This document shows, one piece after another, positions 8,413-16,884 of a DNA stretch of 64,000 nt. The notes beneath the pieces are model-generated. The model searched no databases. It was not told the DNA's origin and saw only the letters and a program-made list of their open reading frames with translations. How positions within the stretch are numbered: the stretch's first letter is position 1; each line of letters begins with the position of its first letter. The translations under genes were made by a program, and so were the position numbers. The stretch is taken from contig NZ_JALGRF010000002.1 of assembly GCF_022815725.1 (NCBI RefSeq), forward strand, positions 186,001 to 250,000, given 5' to 3'. This DNA is from Streptomyces sp. APSN-46.1 (GTDB lineage: Bacteria > Actinomycetota > Actinomycetes > Streptomycetales > Streptomycetaceae).

Positions 8413-8913
8413 TCAGTCCGGGGCGCCGGAGTTGAGCCGCTGGGCCTGGGCGCGGCCGACCTCGGCGGCGCGGTGCAGGTAGTCGGCGATGACCGCGAGT
8501 TCGGCGTCGGAGTAGCCGTCGAGCACCGCGCCGAAGGCCCGGCCGGGGGTCTCCCAGGCCGCGCCGATCCGCTCGCGGGCCTCGGGGGCGAGCGAGACGA
8601 GGGAACGGCGGCGGTCGTGCGGGTCGGCGTGCCGCTCGACGATCCCCGCCTTGACGAGGCGGTCGACGAGGCGGGTGGCGGAGCCGGAGGTCAGGCCGGT
8701 GAGGCGGGCGATGTCGCCGGTGCTGACCGGGCCCGGCTCCATGTCGAGGAGGGCCACGCACTGCATGTCGGTGGGGTGCAGGCCGACGTGGTCGGCCATG
8801 GCCTGGTTGAAGATCGAGTAGTCGGCGTAATGCCGCTGGCTCTCGGTGACGATGCGCGCCAGCAGCTCGGCGCGGCTCCACTCCTCACCCGAACGAGGGG
8901 AATCGGTTGACAT
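8413..8913 (-). CDS. MarR-family transcriptional regulator
   Basis: About 166 residues with an all-helical dimer region and a winged helix: STGDIARLTGLTSGSATRLVDRLVKAGIVER, then the wing DPHDRRRSLVSLAPEA. MarR proteins usually repress their own gene and a divergent neighbour, and let go on binding a phenolic or oxidant ligand. The start is taken at ATG 8913 (MSTDS); ATG 8925 (MEKPMSTDS) is also possible. It diverges from an NAD(P)-binding reductase gene, its likely target, with nested palindromes between them. Confidence 0.88.
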   Translation of the reverse strand: MSTDSPRSGEEWSRAELLARIVTESQRHYADYSIFNQAMADHVGLHPTDMQCVALLDMEPGPVSTGDIARLTGLTSGSATRLVDRLVKAGIVERHADPHDRRRSLVSLAPEARERIGAAWETPGRAFGAVLDGYSDAELAVIADYLHRAAEVGRAQAQRLNSGAPD

Positions 8914-8937
8914 CGGCTTCTCCATGGGTCAAATTTA

Positions 8938-8975
8938 TCTGTGTGACGCAGGAAATGCGTCGCACAGAATCTGTG
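8938..8975. promoter_or_regulatory. nested palindromic operators of the MarR regulator
   Basis: TCTGTGTGACGCA (8938-8950) and TGCGTCGCACAGA (8956-8968) are inverted repeats with 12 of 13 matches around a five-base centre. Overlapping them, CACAGA-A-TCTGTG (8963-8975) is a perfect six-base inverted repeat. The site is 25 bases upstream of the MarR start and 63 bases before the divergent gene, the usual place for a MarR operator. Confidence 0.65.
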
Positions 8976-9037
8976 TCACGTACCCATCCTAGCGGGGTCG
9001 CGGCGCACCGACCTCGATCCAGGAAGCAGGAAACGCC

Positions 9038-9891
9038 ATGTCAACTCCTTCGATCCTCGTCACCGGCGGCCGCGGCGCCGTCGCCCGAGGCCTCGGCGCC
9101 CTGCTCAGCGCCCACGAAATCCCGTACCGCCTCGCCTCCCGCGTGCCGGACACCCCAGACACCCCGGACACCCCCGACACCGTCCACTGCGACCTGACCG
9201 ACCCGAGCACCTTCCCCGGCGCGCTCGCCGGTGTCCGCTCGGTCTTCCTCTATGCCGAGGCCGCCGGCATCGACGCCTTCGTGAAGGAGGCCGTCACCGC
9301 CGGAGTCGAGCATGTCGTGCTCCTGTCCTCCTCGTCGGTGCTCGGCCCCGACGCCGCCGACAGCCCGCTGTCCGCCGCGCACCTCGCCGTCGAGGAGGCC
9401 CTGCTCGCCTCCCCGCTGCGCACCACCGTGCTGCGGCCGGGTGCGTTCGCGAGCAATGCCCGCGGCTGGGCCTGGTCCCTGAAGTCCGGACGCCCGGTCC
9501 ACCTGCCCTACCCGGGCTCCCACTGCGACCCCATCCACGAGGCCGACATCGTCGAGGCCGCCTTCGCCGTCCTCACCGACCCCGGACTCGGCGGCCGCGC
9601 CTACACCCTGACCGGGCCGCACTCGCTCAGCTTCGAGACCCAGCTCGCGATACTCGCCGGGTGCTGGGCCGGCCGGTGCCCTTCGAGGCGGTCTCCGCCG
9701 AGCAGTGGAAGTCCGAGGTGGAGGGCTACATACCCGGACCGTACGCGGATGCCCTCCTGGACTACTGGGCCGCCACCGAGGGCCTCCCGGTCGAGGTCAC
9801 CGACACCGTCGAGCAGCTCACCGGCCACCCCGCCCGGCCCTTCGAGACCTGGGTGGCGGACCACGCCGCCGACTTCGGCGCGACGGCCTGA
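9038..9891 (+). pseudogene. NmrA-like NAD(P)-binding reductase, one-base frameshift
   Basis: The Rossmann start (ILVTGGRGAVARGLGALL) and HVVLLSSSSVLGP, TVLRPGAFASNARGW and DIVEAAFAVLTDPGLGGRAYTLTGP mark an NmrA/atypical SDR reductase. At 9659-9661 the frame breaks: ...LAILAG continues as VLGRPVPFEAVSAEQWKSEVEGY in the next frame and ends properly at 9891 (WVADHAADFGATA). Adding one G to the GGG restores a 284-residue protein. Near the N-terminus a Pro-Asp-Thr repeat (DTPDTPDTPDT) comes from a nine-base tandem repeat. Its likely controller is the divergent MarR gene. Confidence 0.8.
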
Positions 9892-9959
9892 TCGCGACCT
9901 GAGCCGATCGCGGCCTGACCGACGCTCATTGCACGCTGAACCCGTGAGGGTGGCCTCCG

Positions 9960-10784
9960 TCACCCTTTGACCGCTCCCTGCATGATGCCGCCCACGATCT
10001 GACGGCCGAACAGAAGGAACACCAGCAGCAGCGGGAGCGTGCCCAGCAGCGCGCCGGCCATGATCACCGACTGGTCGGGGATATAGCCCCGGCCCAGGCC
10101 CGTCAGGGCCACCTGAACCGTCGGGCTGCCGTTCTGGGTCAGCGCGACGATCGGCCAGAAGAAGTCGTTCCAGGCCATCACGAAGGTCAGCATCCCGAGC
10201 ACCGCCATCGCGGGCCGGGCCGCCGGGAAGACGACGTGCCACACGATCCGCAGCGAACTCGCCCCGTCCGTGCGCGCCGCCTCCACCAGTTCCATAGGCA
10301 GGGCCTGCGCCAGGTACTGCCGCATGAAGAACACCCCGAAGGCCGAGACCAGGGCCGGAAGGACGACCGCCTGGAGCCGGTCCGTCCACGACAGCTCCGC
10401 GATCAGCATGTACAGCGGCACCACGCTCAGCTGCGGCGGGATCAGCATCGTCCCGACCACCAGTGTCAGCAGCAGCCGGCTGCCCCGGAAGCGGAGCCGG
10501 GCGAAGGCGAAACCGGCCAGCGTCGAGAACACCACCGTGCCGGCCGCGACCGTACCCGCCACGATCACCGTGTTCAGCAGGGCCGTGCCCATGTTGGCGT
10601 CGGTCCAGGCGATCGACAGGTTGCGCCCCAGGTTCCCGCCGAACCAGAACGGCGGCGGGGTCTGGGCGAGCCGCGTGTTGTTCCGCGACGCCGCGATCGC
10701 CGTCCACACCAGCGGGAAGAGCGACACGAGGGTGAAGATCCCGAGGATGATGTACGTGAGCCTGCCCGCGCGCAGTGACCTCAT
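9960..10784 (-). CDS. cebG: cellobiose ABC transporter permease CebG
   Basis: A 274-residue MalG-type permease with six helices and the EAA loop (MELVEAARTDGASSLRIVWHVVFPAARPA) that contacts the ATPase. It forms the channel with the partner permease encoded just upstream; their stop and start codons overlap (ATGA). No ATPase gene is present, as is usual for Streptomyces CebEFG, which share the general ATPase MsiK encoded elsewhere. The substrate is inferred from the CebR operator and gene order. Confidence 0.85.
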   Translation of the reverse strand: MRSLRAGRLTYIILGIFTLVSLFPLVWTAIAASRNNTRLAQTPPPFWFGGNLGRNLSIAWTDANMGTALLNTVIVAGTVAAGTVVFSTLAGFAFARLRFRGSRLLLTLVVGTMLIPPQLSVVPLYMLIAELSWTDRLQAVVLPALVSAFGVFFMRQYLAQALPMELVEAARTDGASSLRIVWHVVFPAARPAMAVLGMLTFVMAWNDFFWPIVALTQNGSPTVQVALTGLGRGYIPDQSVIMAGALLGTLPLLLVFLLFGRQIVGGIMQGAVKG

Positions 10785-11764
10785 CGCGCCTCCCCCCGCC
10801 CCAGCACCAGCCGCGCGACGCCCGCGATCAGCAGCAGGATCAGGAACATGGCCCACGCGATCGCCGAGGCCCGGCCCAGGTGCAGGTTCACCCAGCCCTG
10901 CTCGTACAGGTACAGCCCGAGCGTCTGGAACTGGTGGTCCGAGCCGCCCGTCGCGCCCCCGCCGCCGTTGAACAGCAGCGGTTCGCCGAACAGCTGGGTC
11001 GCCCCGATCGTCGAGACCACACAGGTGAAGAAGATCGTCGGCCGCAGCGAGGGCACCGTCACATGGATGAACTGCCGCCAGCGCGAGGCCCCGTCCAGCT
11101 CGGCGGACTCGTACAGCTCGCCGGGCACGGCCTGCATGGCCGCCAGATAGATCAGCGCGTTGTAGCCCGTCCACCGCCACACCACGATCGTGGACACCGC
11201 CAACTGCGAGGCGAGCGGACCGTTCTGCCAGTCCACCGGCCCGACTCCGACGGCCGACAGCGCCCAGTTGACCATCCCGTAGTCCCGGCCGAAGAGCAGC
11301 ACGAAGACGAGCGTGGCCGCCGCCACCGAGGTCGCGTACGGGGTGAGCACCGCGACCCGGAAGAAGGCCGAGGCCCGCAGCCGGTAGTTGAGCAGATGCG
11401 CCAGCCCCAGCGCGATCAGCAGCTGCGGCACCGTGGACAGCAGCCCGATGGTGACGGTGTTGCGCAGCGCGTTCCAGAAGAACTCGTCGTCCCACAGCCG
11501 GGTGAAGTTCTTCAGCCCCACCCACGTCATGCTGTCCGGATCGGTCAGCTCCACCTGGTGCAGCGCCGCCCAGCCCGTGTACAGCAGCGGGAACAGCCCG
11601 AAGGCGGCGAAGAACAGGAAGAACGGCGCCACCAGGGCGTACGGACTCCAGCGCAGGTCCCACCGGTAGCGGCGCGAGCGCCACACCTGGCCCCGGCCGC
11701 CCCCCTCGCCCTCCCGCACCGGGCGGGTGGGCGAGGGGGACAGGACCGCCGTCTCGTCAGTCAT
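10781..11764 (-). CDS. cebF: cellobiose ABC transporter permease CebF
   Basis: A 327-residue MalF-type permease: a cytoplasmic Arg-rich N-terminus, then six helices from about residue 42 (YALVAPFFLFFAAFGLFPLLYTGW), and the EAA-type loop VPGELYESAELDGASRWRQFIHVTVPSLRP. It pairs with CebG and receives sugar from the lipoprotein CebE, whose gene ends 17 bases upstream. The operon order cebE-cebF-cebG is the standard one. Confidence 0.86.
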   Translation of the reverse strand: MTDETAVLSPSPTRPVREGEGGGRGQVWRSRRYRWDLRWSPYALVAPFFLFFAAFGLFPLLYTGWAALHQVELTDPDSMTWVGLKNFTRLWDDEFFWNALRNTVTIGLLSTVPQLLIALGLAHLLNYRLRASAFFRVAVLTPYATSVAAATLVFVLLFGRDYGMVNWALSAVGVGPVDWQNGPLASQLAVSTIVVWRWTGYNALIYLAAMQAVPGELYESAELDGASRWRQFIHVTVPSLRPTIFFTCVVSTIGATQLFGEPLLFNGGGGATGGSDHQFQTLGLYLYEQGWVNLHLGRASAIAWAMFLILLLIAGVARLVLGRGEAR

Positions 11765-11780
11765 CCGCGAGCACCGGCCC

Positions 11781-13130
11781 TCACTGGTCCAGGGCGTTGT
11801 CGATGGCCTTCACCGCGGCCTCCCAGCCCTCCTGCGGCGTACGGCCCTTCTGGTCGACCTGGAGCATCCCGATGTCCGCCAGGTTCTGCGCGATCACCAG
11901 GTCCTTCGGCCCGAGCACCGTCACCGGCACTCCCTCGGCCGCCCGGGCGAAGATCTCCCCGATCGGGGCGCCGCCGAAGTACGCGTGCTGCGCACCCGAC
12001 ACCGACGGCAGCTTGTAGGCGGCGCTCGCGCTCGGGAAACTCCCGCGCTTCTCGAAGAGCTTCGCCTGCTGCGCCGGGGCCGTCAGCCAGGCCGCGAGCT
12101 TCGCCGCCTCCTCGGCGTGCTTGCCCGCCTTGGGCACCACCAGGAAGGAGCCGCCCCAGTTGCTCGGCTTCGGCGCCGCGGCCACGTCCCACTTGTCCTT
12201 GCCCGCCGGGCCCGCCTTGTCCTGGATGTAGCCGAGCATCCAGGCGGGGCAGGACACGGTGGCGAACGTTCCGTTGGCGAAGCCCTGGTCCCAGGCCGGG
12301 GTGAACTGCTGGAGTTTGGCGCTCAGCCCCTCGGTGGCGAAGGAGGCCGCCAGGTCGAAGGCGCCGCGCACCGCCGGGTTGGTCTTGTAGGCGACCTGGC
12401 CCTGCTCGTCGTAGAACCGCTGCGCGCTGCTGCCCGTGACGGCCGCCATCACGCCCGAGGCGGAGTCCACGAAGGCCTTCCCCTCGCCGGCCTTCGCCTT
12501 GTAGGCCTTGCCCGCCTCCAGGTACTTGTTCCAGTCGCCCGCCCACAGCGCCCCGACCGCCGCCCGGTCGGTGGGCAGCCCCGCCGCCTCGAACAGGTCC
12601 TTGCGGTAGCAGATCCCCTGCGGGCCTATGTCGGTGCCGAGGGCGACCGTCGCGCCTCCCTTGGCCGGGCTCGCCGTGCCCTGGGCCCACTTCCACGGCA
12701 GGTACGCCGCCTTGTCCACGCCCGGAGCCTTGGCCAGGTCGACCAGCTTGTCCGCCTGGGTGGCGGTGATCTCCGCGATGTTGTTGACCTCGACGGCCTG
12801 TATGTCGGCCAGTCCGCTGCCGGTGCCCAGGTGGGTGAGGAGCTGCGGGTAGTAGTTCTCGTTCCGCTCGATGGAGGTCTGCTCGACCCGGATGCCGGGG
12901 TTCTGCGCCATGTACTCGTCGTAGAGGCCGGCCTCCTGGAGTCCGAAGGCCCCGAAGACGCCGACGGTCAGGGTGGTCCGGTTGCTGTCCCCGGACTGCC
13001 CGCCCTGCTTCGCGGTCTCGGCCGGGTCCTGCGAGCATCCCGTGAGCAGCAGGGCCGCGGCGGCCGTCGCGGCCCCGGCGCTGAGAAGGGTTCTTCGGAC
13101 TTTCGCCTGAGCTCGGGCGCTGGCTCGCAT
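11781..13130 (-). CDS. cebE: cellobiose/cellotriose-binding lipoprotein CebE
   Basis: The 449-residue solute-binding lipoprotein has a twin-basic N-terminus, hydrophobic core and lipobox LLTGC with C32 as the lipidated residue, then a two-lobe family-1 sugar-binding fold (QNPGIRVEQTSIERNENYYPQLL, GIGPQG-like switch segment, WDQGFANGTFATVSCPAWMLGYIQ). It captures cello-oligosaccharides and delivers them to CebFG. ATG 13130 is chosen because GGGAGG lies six bases upstream; the ATG two codons earlier overlaps that site. The CebR box sits 51 bases upstream. Confidence 0.88.
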   Translation of the reverse strand: MRASARAQAKVRRTLLSAGAATAAAALLLTGCSQDPAETAKQGGQSGDSNRTTLTVGVFGAFGLQEAGLYDEYMAQNPGIRVEQTSIERNENYYPQLLTHLGTGSGLADIQAVEVNNIAEITATQADKLVDLAKAPGVDKAAYLPWKWAQGTASPAKGGATVALGTDIGPQGICYRKDLFEAAGLPTDRAAVGALWAGDWNKYLEAGKAYKAKAGEGKAFVDSASGVMAAVTGSSAQRFYDEQGQVAYKTNPAVRGAFDLAASFATEGLSAKLQQFTPAWDQGFANGTFATVSCPAWMLGYIQDKAGPAGKDKWDVAAAPKPSNWGGSFLVVPKAGKHAEEAAKLAAWLTAPAQQAKLFEKRGSFPSASAAYKLPSVSGAQHAYFGGAPIGEIFARAAEGVPVTVLGPKDLVIAQNLADIGMLQVDQKGRTPQEGWEAAVKAIDNALDQ

Positions 13131-13180
13131 GTGCATCCTCCCTGAAGGACGGAACGTGCCGGGTGTCGTGTGACACAATC

Positions 13181-13194
13181 TGGGAGCGCTCCCA
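13181..13194. promoter_or_regulatory. CebR operator (14-bp palindrome)
   Basis: TGGGAGCGCTCCCA is a perfect palindrome identical to the known CebR box of Streptomyces. It lies between divergent cebE and cebR, so it can control both; cellobiose or cellotriose releases CebR. Confidence 0.92.
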
Positions 13195-13232
13195 TCGTCG
13201 TCAAGAGGTAGATTCACACCCGGGAGGAAACC

Positions 13233-14276
13233 ATGAACGGGCATGGGCGCAGTGGGGGACGGCCGACGCTGGAAGAGGTGGCGGTCCGGGCGGGGGTCGG
13301 GCGCGGCACCGTCTCCCGGGTGATCAACGGTTCGTCCAAGGTCAGCGAGCGCACCAGGGCGGCCGTCGAGGCCGCCGTCGCCGAACTCGGCTACGTGCCC
13401 AACCGCGCCGCCCGCGCTCTCGCGGCCAACCGCACCGACGCCATCGCCCTCGTCATCCCCGAGCCCGAGGCGCGCTTCTTCGCCGAGCCCTACTTCTCGG
13501 ACGTGGTCCGCGGGGTCGGCGCCACCCTCGCCGAGACCGACGTCCAGCTGGTCCTCACCCTGGCGGGCAGCGACCGGGAGCGCCGCCGGCTCGCCCAGTA
13601 CCTATCCGGGCACCGCGTCGACGGCGTCATGCTGGCCTCCGTGCACGCCGGGGACCCGCTGCCCGAGCTGCTGGCCGAGCTGGGCATCCCGGCCGTGATC
13701 AGCGGCCGCCGCTCGGCCGACGAGACGCTGCCCTGCGTGGACTCCGACAACCTGGCGGGCGCGGCCGAGGCCGTACGCCACCTCCTCGGCCGAGGCCGCC
13801 GCGCGATCGCCACGATCACCGGCCCGCTGGACGTGTACGGGGCCCAGTGCCGGCTGGACGGCTACCGGCAGGCCCTCGCCGACGCGGGGCAGCCGGCGGA
13901 CGAGTCACTGATCGCGCTCGGGGATTTCACCGAGGAGGGCGGCCGCCGCGCCATGCGCGAGCTGCTGGCCCGCCGCCCCGGGCTCGACGCGGTCTTCGCC
14001 GCCTCCGACGTGATGGCGGCGGGCGCCCGCCGCGAGCTGCGCGCGGCCGGCCGGCGGACACCGGACGACGTGGCGCTGATCGGCTTCGACGACTCGGTGG
14101 TGGCCCGGCACATGGACCCGCCGCTGACCAGCGTGCGCCAGCCGATCGAGGAGATGGGCCGCACCATGGCGCGGGTGCTGCTGGAGCTCATATCGGTGAG
14201 ACAGAGCGGCGCGGGGGAGTCCCCGGAGCACGCCATCGTGCTCCCGACCGAGCTGGTGGTCCGGGAGTCCTCGTAG
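13233..14276 (+). CDS. cebR: LacI-family cellulose-utilisation repressor CebR
   Basis: The 347-residue regulator has an N-terminal LacI helix-turn-helix (PTLEEVAVRAGVGRGTVSRVINGSSKVSERTRAAVEAAVAELGY in several motifs) and a periplasmic-binding-protein-like effector domain (DAIALVIPEPEARFFAEPYF, FDDSVVARHMDPPLTSVRQP). GGGAGGAAACC precedes ATG 13233. CebR represses cellulase and cello-oligosaccharide uptake genes; in plant-pathogenic relatives it also controls toxin genes. The site 39 bases upstream matches its operator exactly, supporting the name. Confidence 0.9.
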   Translation: MNGHGRSGGRPTLEEVAVRAGVGRGTVSRVINGSSKVSERTRAAVEAAVAELGYVPNRAARALAANRTDAIALVIPEPEARFFAEPYFSDVVRGVGATLAETDVQLVLTLAGSDRERRRLAQYLSGHRVDGVMLASVHAGDPLPELLAELGIPAVISGRRSADETLPCVDSDNLAGAAEAVRHLLGRGRRAIATITGPLDVYGAQCRLDGYRQALADAGQPADESLIALGDFTEEGGRRAMRELLARRPGLDAVFAASDVMAAGARRELRAAGRRTPDDVALIGFDDSVVARHMDPPLTSVRQPIEEMGRTMARVLLELISVRQSGAGESPEHAIVLPTELVVRESS

Positions 14277-14295
14277 CGACGCGGGCCCGGGACGC

Positions 14296-14348
14296 GGAAG
14301 CCGGGCACGCGGAAGCCCGGGCACGGCAGAAGCGCGGAAGCCCGGGCA
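14296..14348. repeat. short imperfect tandem repeats downstream of cebR
   Basis: Units built on GCGGAAGCCCGGGCA recur three times, with variants GGAAGCCGGGCAC and GGAAGCCCGGGCAT, between cebR and the terminator. No coding potential is seen; probably slippage-derived. Confidence 0.5.
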
Positions 14349-14352
14349 TGGC

Positions 14353-14390
14353 AGAAGGCCCCGGTCCGCTTTCGCGGGCCGGGGCCTTCT
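14353..14390. terminator. terminator shared by cebR and tRNA-His
   Basis: Perfect 12-base arms AGAAGGCCCCGG (14353-14364) and CCGGGGCCTTCT (14379-14390). It follows cebR on the plus strand and tRNA-His on the minus strand. Confidence 0.85.
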
Positions 14391-14395
14391 CGCAG

Positions 14396-14469
14396 GGTGA
14401 GTGACGGGACTTGAACCCGCGGCCACCTGGACCACAACCAGGTGCTCTACCAACTGAGCTACACCCACC
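14396..14469 (-). tRNA. tRNA-His (GTG anticodon)
   Basis: On the minus strand: acceptor arm GTGGGTG / CACTCAC, D arm GTAGCTCAGTTGGTAGAGCAC, anticodon stem CCTGG / CCAGG around loop TTGTGGT (anticodon GTG), T arm GCGGGTTCAAGTCCCGT. The additional G before the acceptor stem and the discriminator C are the identity marks of histidine tRNA. The 3' CCA is not encoded. Confidence 0.97.
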
Positions 14470-14573
14470 ATGTCCGGTCGGAAAACCGACCGGCCGAAGA
14501 AAAGGGTACAGGGTCCGGGAGGGTGCTCGCTCCCCCCTTTCCCCGCGCCCGTCCCCGCGCCGCCGGAGGGGGC

Positions 14574-15176
14574 CTACTCGGCGGGCACCGCGTACTTCGC
14601 GGCGATCTTCCGCGCGGTTTCCGAGTCGGGCCCGGGCTGCGGGACGAAGACCGCCTCCCGGTAGTAGCGCAGTTCGGTGATGGAGTCCTTGATGTCCGCG
14701 AGCGCCCGGTGGTTGCCGTTCTTCGGCGGGCTGTTGAAGTACGCCCGCGGGTACCAGCGGCGGGCCAGCTCCTTGACCGAGGACACGTCCACGATCCGGT
14801 AGTGCAGGTAGCTCTCCAGCGCGGACATGTCACGCAGCAGGAAGCCGCGGTCGGTGCCGACCGAGTTTCCGCACAGCGGTGCCTTGCCGGGCTCCTTCAC
14901 GTGCTCCCGTACGTACGCCAGGACCTGCTCCTCGGCATCCGCGAGGGTGGTCCCGCCGGCCAGCTCGTCGAGCAGTCCGGAGGCGGTGTGCATCGCGCGC
15001 ACCACGTCGGGCATGGTTTCCAGGGCCGTGGCCGGCGGGCGGATCACGATGTCCACGCCTTCGCCGAGCACGTTGAGCTCCGAGTCGGTGACCAGTGCGG
15101 CCACCTCGATAAGTGCGTCGTCCGTCAACGAGAGCCCGGTCATCTCGCAGTCGATCCACACCATGCGATCGTTCAT
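14574..15176 (-). CDS. orn: oligoribonuclease
   Basis: The 200-residue DEDDh 3'-5' exoribonuclease has Exo I D9 and E11 (WIDCEMTGL), Exo II near [13 protein letters not shown] and Exo [14 protein letters not shown]. It degrades two- to five-nucleotide RNAs and pGpG from cyclic di-GMP breakdown. ATG 15176 has GGTGGGA upstream. It follows adpA in the same direction, a conserved Streptomyces pair (ornA affects morphological development), but a hairpin separates them. Confidence 0.95.
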   Translation of the reverse strand: MNDRMVWIDCEMTGLSLTDDALIEVAALVTDSELNVLGEGVDIVIRPPATALETMPDVVRAMHTASGLLDELAGGTTLADAEEQVLAYVREHVKEPGKAPLCGNSVGTDRGFLLRDMSALESYLHYRIVDVSSVKELARRWYPRAYFNSPPKNGNHRALADIKDSITELRYYREAVFVPQPGPDSETARKIAAKYAVPAE

Positions 15177-15275
15177 GCGTCCCACCTTATGCGGTCCCCT
15201 TCCGGATCGTGGCGGGCCGGTGGCCGGCGGCCGGATCCGGCCGCCGGATCCCTCGGAGGAGCCCCGCACACGCGG

Positions 15276-15310
15276 AAGGCCCCCTCGCCGGTGACGACCG
15301 GTGAGGGGAC
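15276..15310 (-). terminator. imperfect stem-loop downstream of adpA
   Basis: AGGCCCCCTCGCCGGT pairs imperfectly with ACCGGTGAGGGGACCT around GACG. It lies past the adpA stop and before orn, and may lower read-through into orn. Confidence 0.55.
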
Positions 15311-15338
15311 CTCCGTCATGCGGTGCCCGTGACGGGTG

Positions 15339-16508
15339 TTACGCGTGCTCGCGCAGGACCCGTCCCGGGGCGTACAGCTCCGTCACCGTGGGGCCGGCGG
15401 CGGCCAGGGCCGCCGCTGCCCGCTGGGGCTGCGGAGTGCGCTGGTGCGGCAGCGGACCCGACGAGATGTCGGAGACCTGCGCCGCGTCGGCCTGCGGCCG
15501 GCGCGCCCGGTACGCGGAGCGGTAGGCGGCCGGAGAGGACCCCAGCTGCCGCCGGAAGTGTCCGCGCAGCGCGACGGGCGAACGGAACCCGCAGCGCCCG
15601 GCGACCTCGTCGACCGAGTAGTCGGAGGTCTCCAGCAGCCGCTGCGCCTGGAGCACCCGCTGGGTGATCAGCCACTGGAGCGGCGCGCTGCCGGTCAGCG
15701 AGCGGAACCGCCGGTCGAACGTGCGCCTGCTCATGTAGGCGCGCGCCGCCAGCGTCTCCACGTCGAACTGCTCGTGGAGGTGTTCCAGGGCCCAGGCGAC
15801 GACCTCGGCCAGCGGGTCGGCGCCGATCTCCTCCGGCAGCGACCGGTCGAGGTAGCGCTCCTGGCCGCCCGTGCGGCGCGGCGGTACGACGAGCCGGCGG
15901 GCCAGGGCCCCGGCCGCCTCGCTGCCGTGGTCCGTGCGCACGATGTGGAGGCACAGGTCGATTCCGGCCGCGGTGCCCGCGGACGTCAGCACGTCGCCGT
16001 CGTCGACGAACAGCTCGCGCGGATCGACATGGACGGACGGATACCGCTTGGCCAGCGTCGGCGCGTACATCCAGTGCGTCGTCGCGGGCCGCCCGTCCAG
16101 CAGACCGGCGGCGGCGAGCACGAAGGCCCCCGTGCACAGTCCGACGATCCGGGCCCCCTCCTCGTGCGCCTGGCGCAGCGCGTCGAGCGCCTCCGGCGGC
16201 GGCGGTGAGGTGATGGAGCGCCAGGCCGGAACGACGACCGTGCCTGCCCGGGCGATCGCCTCCAACCCGTACGGCGCGGTCAGTTCGAGTCCGCCGGTGG
16301 TCCGCAGCGGACCGTCCTCCCCGGCGCACACGAGTAGTCGATAGCGTGGAACTCCCGCGTCCTGCCGGTCGATGCCGAACACGGAAAGTGGAATGGAACT
16401 CTCGAAGATCGGTCCGCCGCTGAACAGCAGCACCGCGACGATCTCCCTGCGGCGACGCCCCGCGAGCTTCCTGCCCGCGTCCACGACGACGGTGGAATCC
16501 TGGCTCAT
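15339..16508 (-). CDS. adpA: developmental master regulator AdpA (no TTA codon)
   Basis: The 389-residue AraC-type activator has an N-terminal GATase1/DJ-1-like dimerisation domain (VAVLLFSGGPIFESSIPLSVFG ... IVGLCTGAFVLAAAGLLDGRPATTHW) and a C-terminal double helix-turn-helix (VETLAARAYMSRRTFDRRFRSLTG and VDEVAGRCGFRSPVALRGHFRRQLG). The match to Streptomyces AdpA is near full length; the divergent tail is shorter than usual. AdpA switches on aerial growth and secondary metabolism genes. I read the whole gene for TTA (TAA on the plus strand) and found none in any frame; in S. coelicolor and S. griseus one TTA makes adpA dependent on bldA. adpA next to orn is the standard arrangement. Confidence 0.95.
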   Translation of the reverse strand: MSQDSTVVVDAGRKLAGRRRREIVAVLLFSGGPIFESSIPLSVFGIDRQDAGVPRYRLLVCAGEDGPLRTTGGLELTAPYGLEAIARAGTVVVPAWRSITSPPPPEALDALRQAHEEGARIVGLCTGAFVLAAAGLLDGRPATTHWMYAPTLAKRYPSVHVDPRELFVDDGDVLTSAGTAAGIDLCLHIVRTDHGSEAAGALARRLVVPPRRTGGQERYLDRSLPEEIGADPLAEVVAWALEHLHEQFDVETLAARAYMSRRTFDRRFRSLTGSAPLQWLITQRVLQAQRLLETSDYSVDEVAGRCGFRSPVALRGHFRRQLGSSPAAYRSAYRARRPQADAAQVSDISSGPLPHQRTPQPQRAAAALAAAGPTVTELYAPGRVLREHA

Positions 16509-16884
16509 GGCGCTAAGCCCCCCTTGGGTGTCGCGACTCCTTGGTCTGGTCGCACCTGCACGTTTCCCCTCGGCCTTGCACGTGGATCCCCCGCCGTAAA
16601 TACATGATCGAATCTACTGCGTCCCGTGGTGTCGGCGTGACAAGTTCAGCACGCAGCGCTATGTCGACTTGGCAACTTGGCGAAAAGCATTCGATCAGGA
16701 AGCGTTCCATTCCGCTACCGGGGTGGGAAGCGCGCCGCCCGGCCATGGCCAGTACCCATAGGGTCTTGGGCGCCCCCGAGCTCTGTCGTCGCTGGTGGTA
16801 GGGGGGTTGGGGGGACATTCCGGCAAGGGGGGCACCCTACCGGGAAGTTGGCTGAAAACATGCGGGTGTGTGCGTGCGAACCGG
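16509..16884. other. adpA upstream region
   Basis: A 376-base gap without a credible gene, upstream of adpA. It is A+T-richer around 16590-16700 and holds a tandem ACTTGGC (16667-16673, 16675-16681) and two G-runs near 16800-16815. It probably contains the adpA promoter and a long leader; no promoter element can be named with confidence. Confidence 0.5.
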
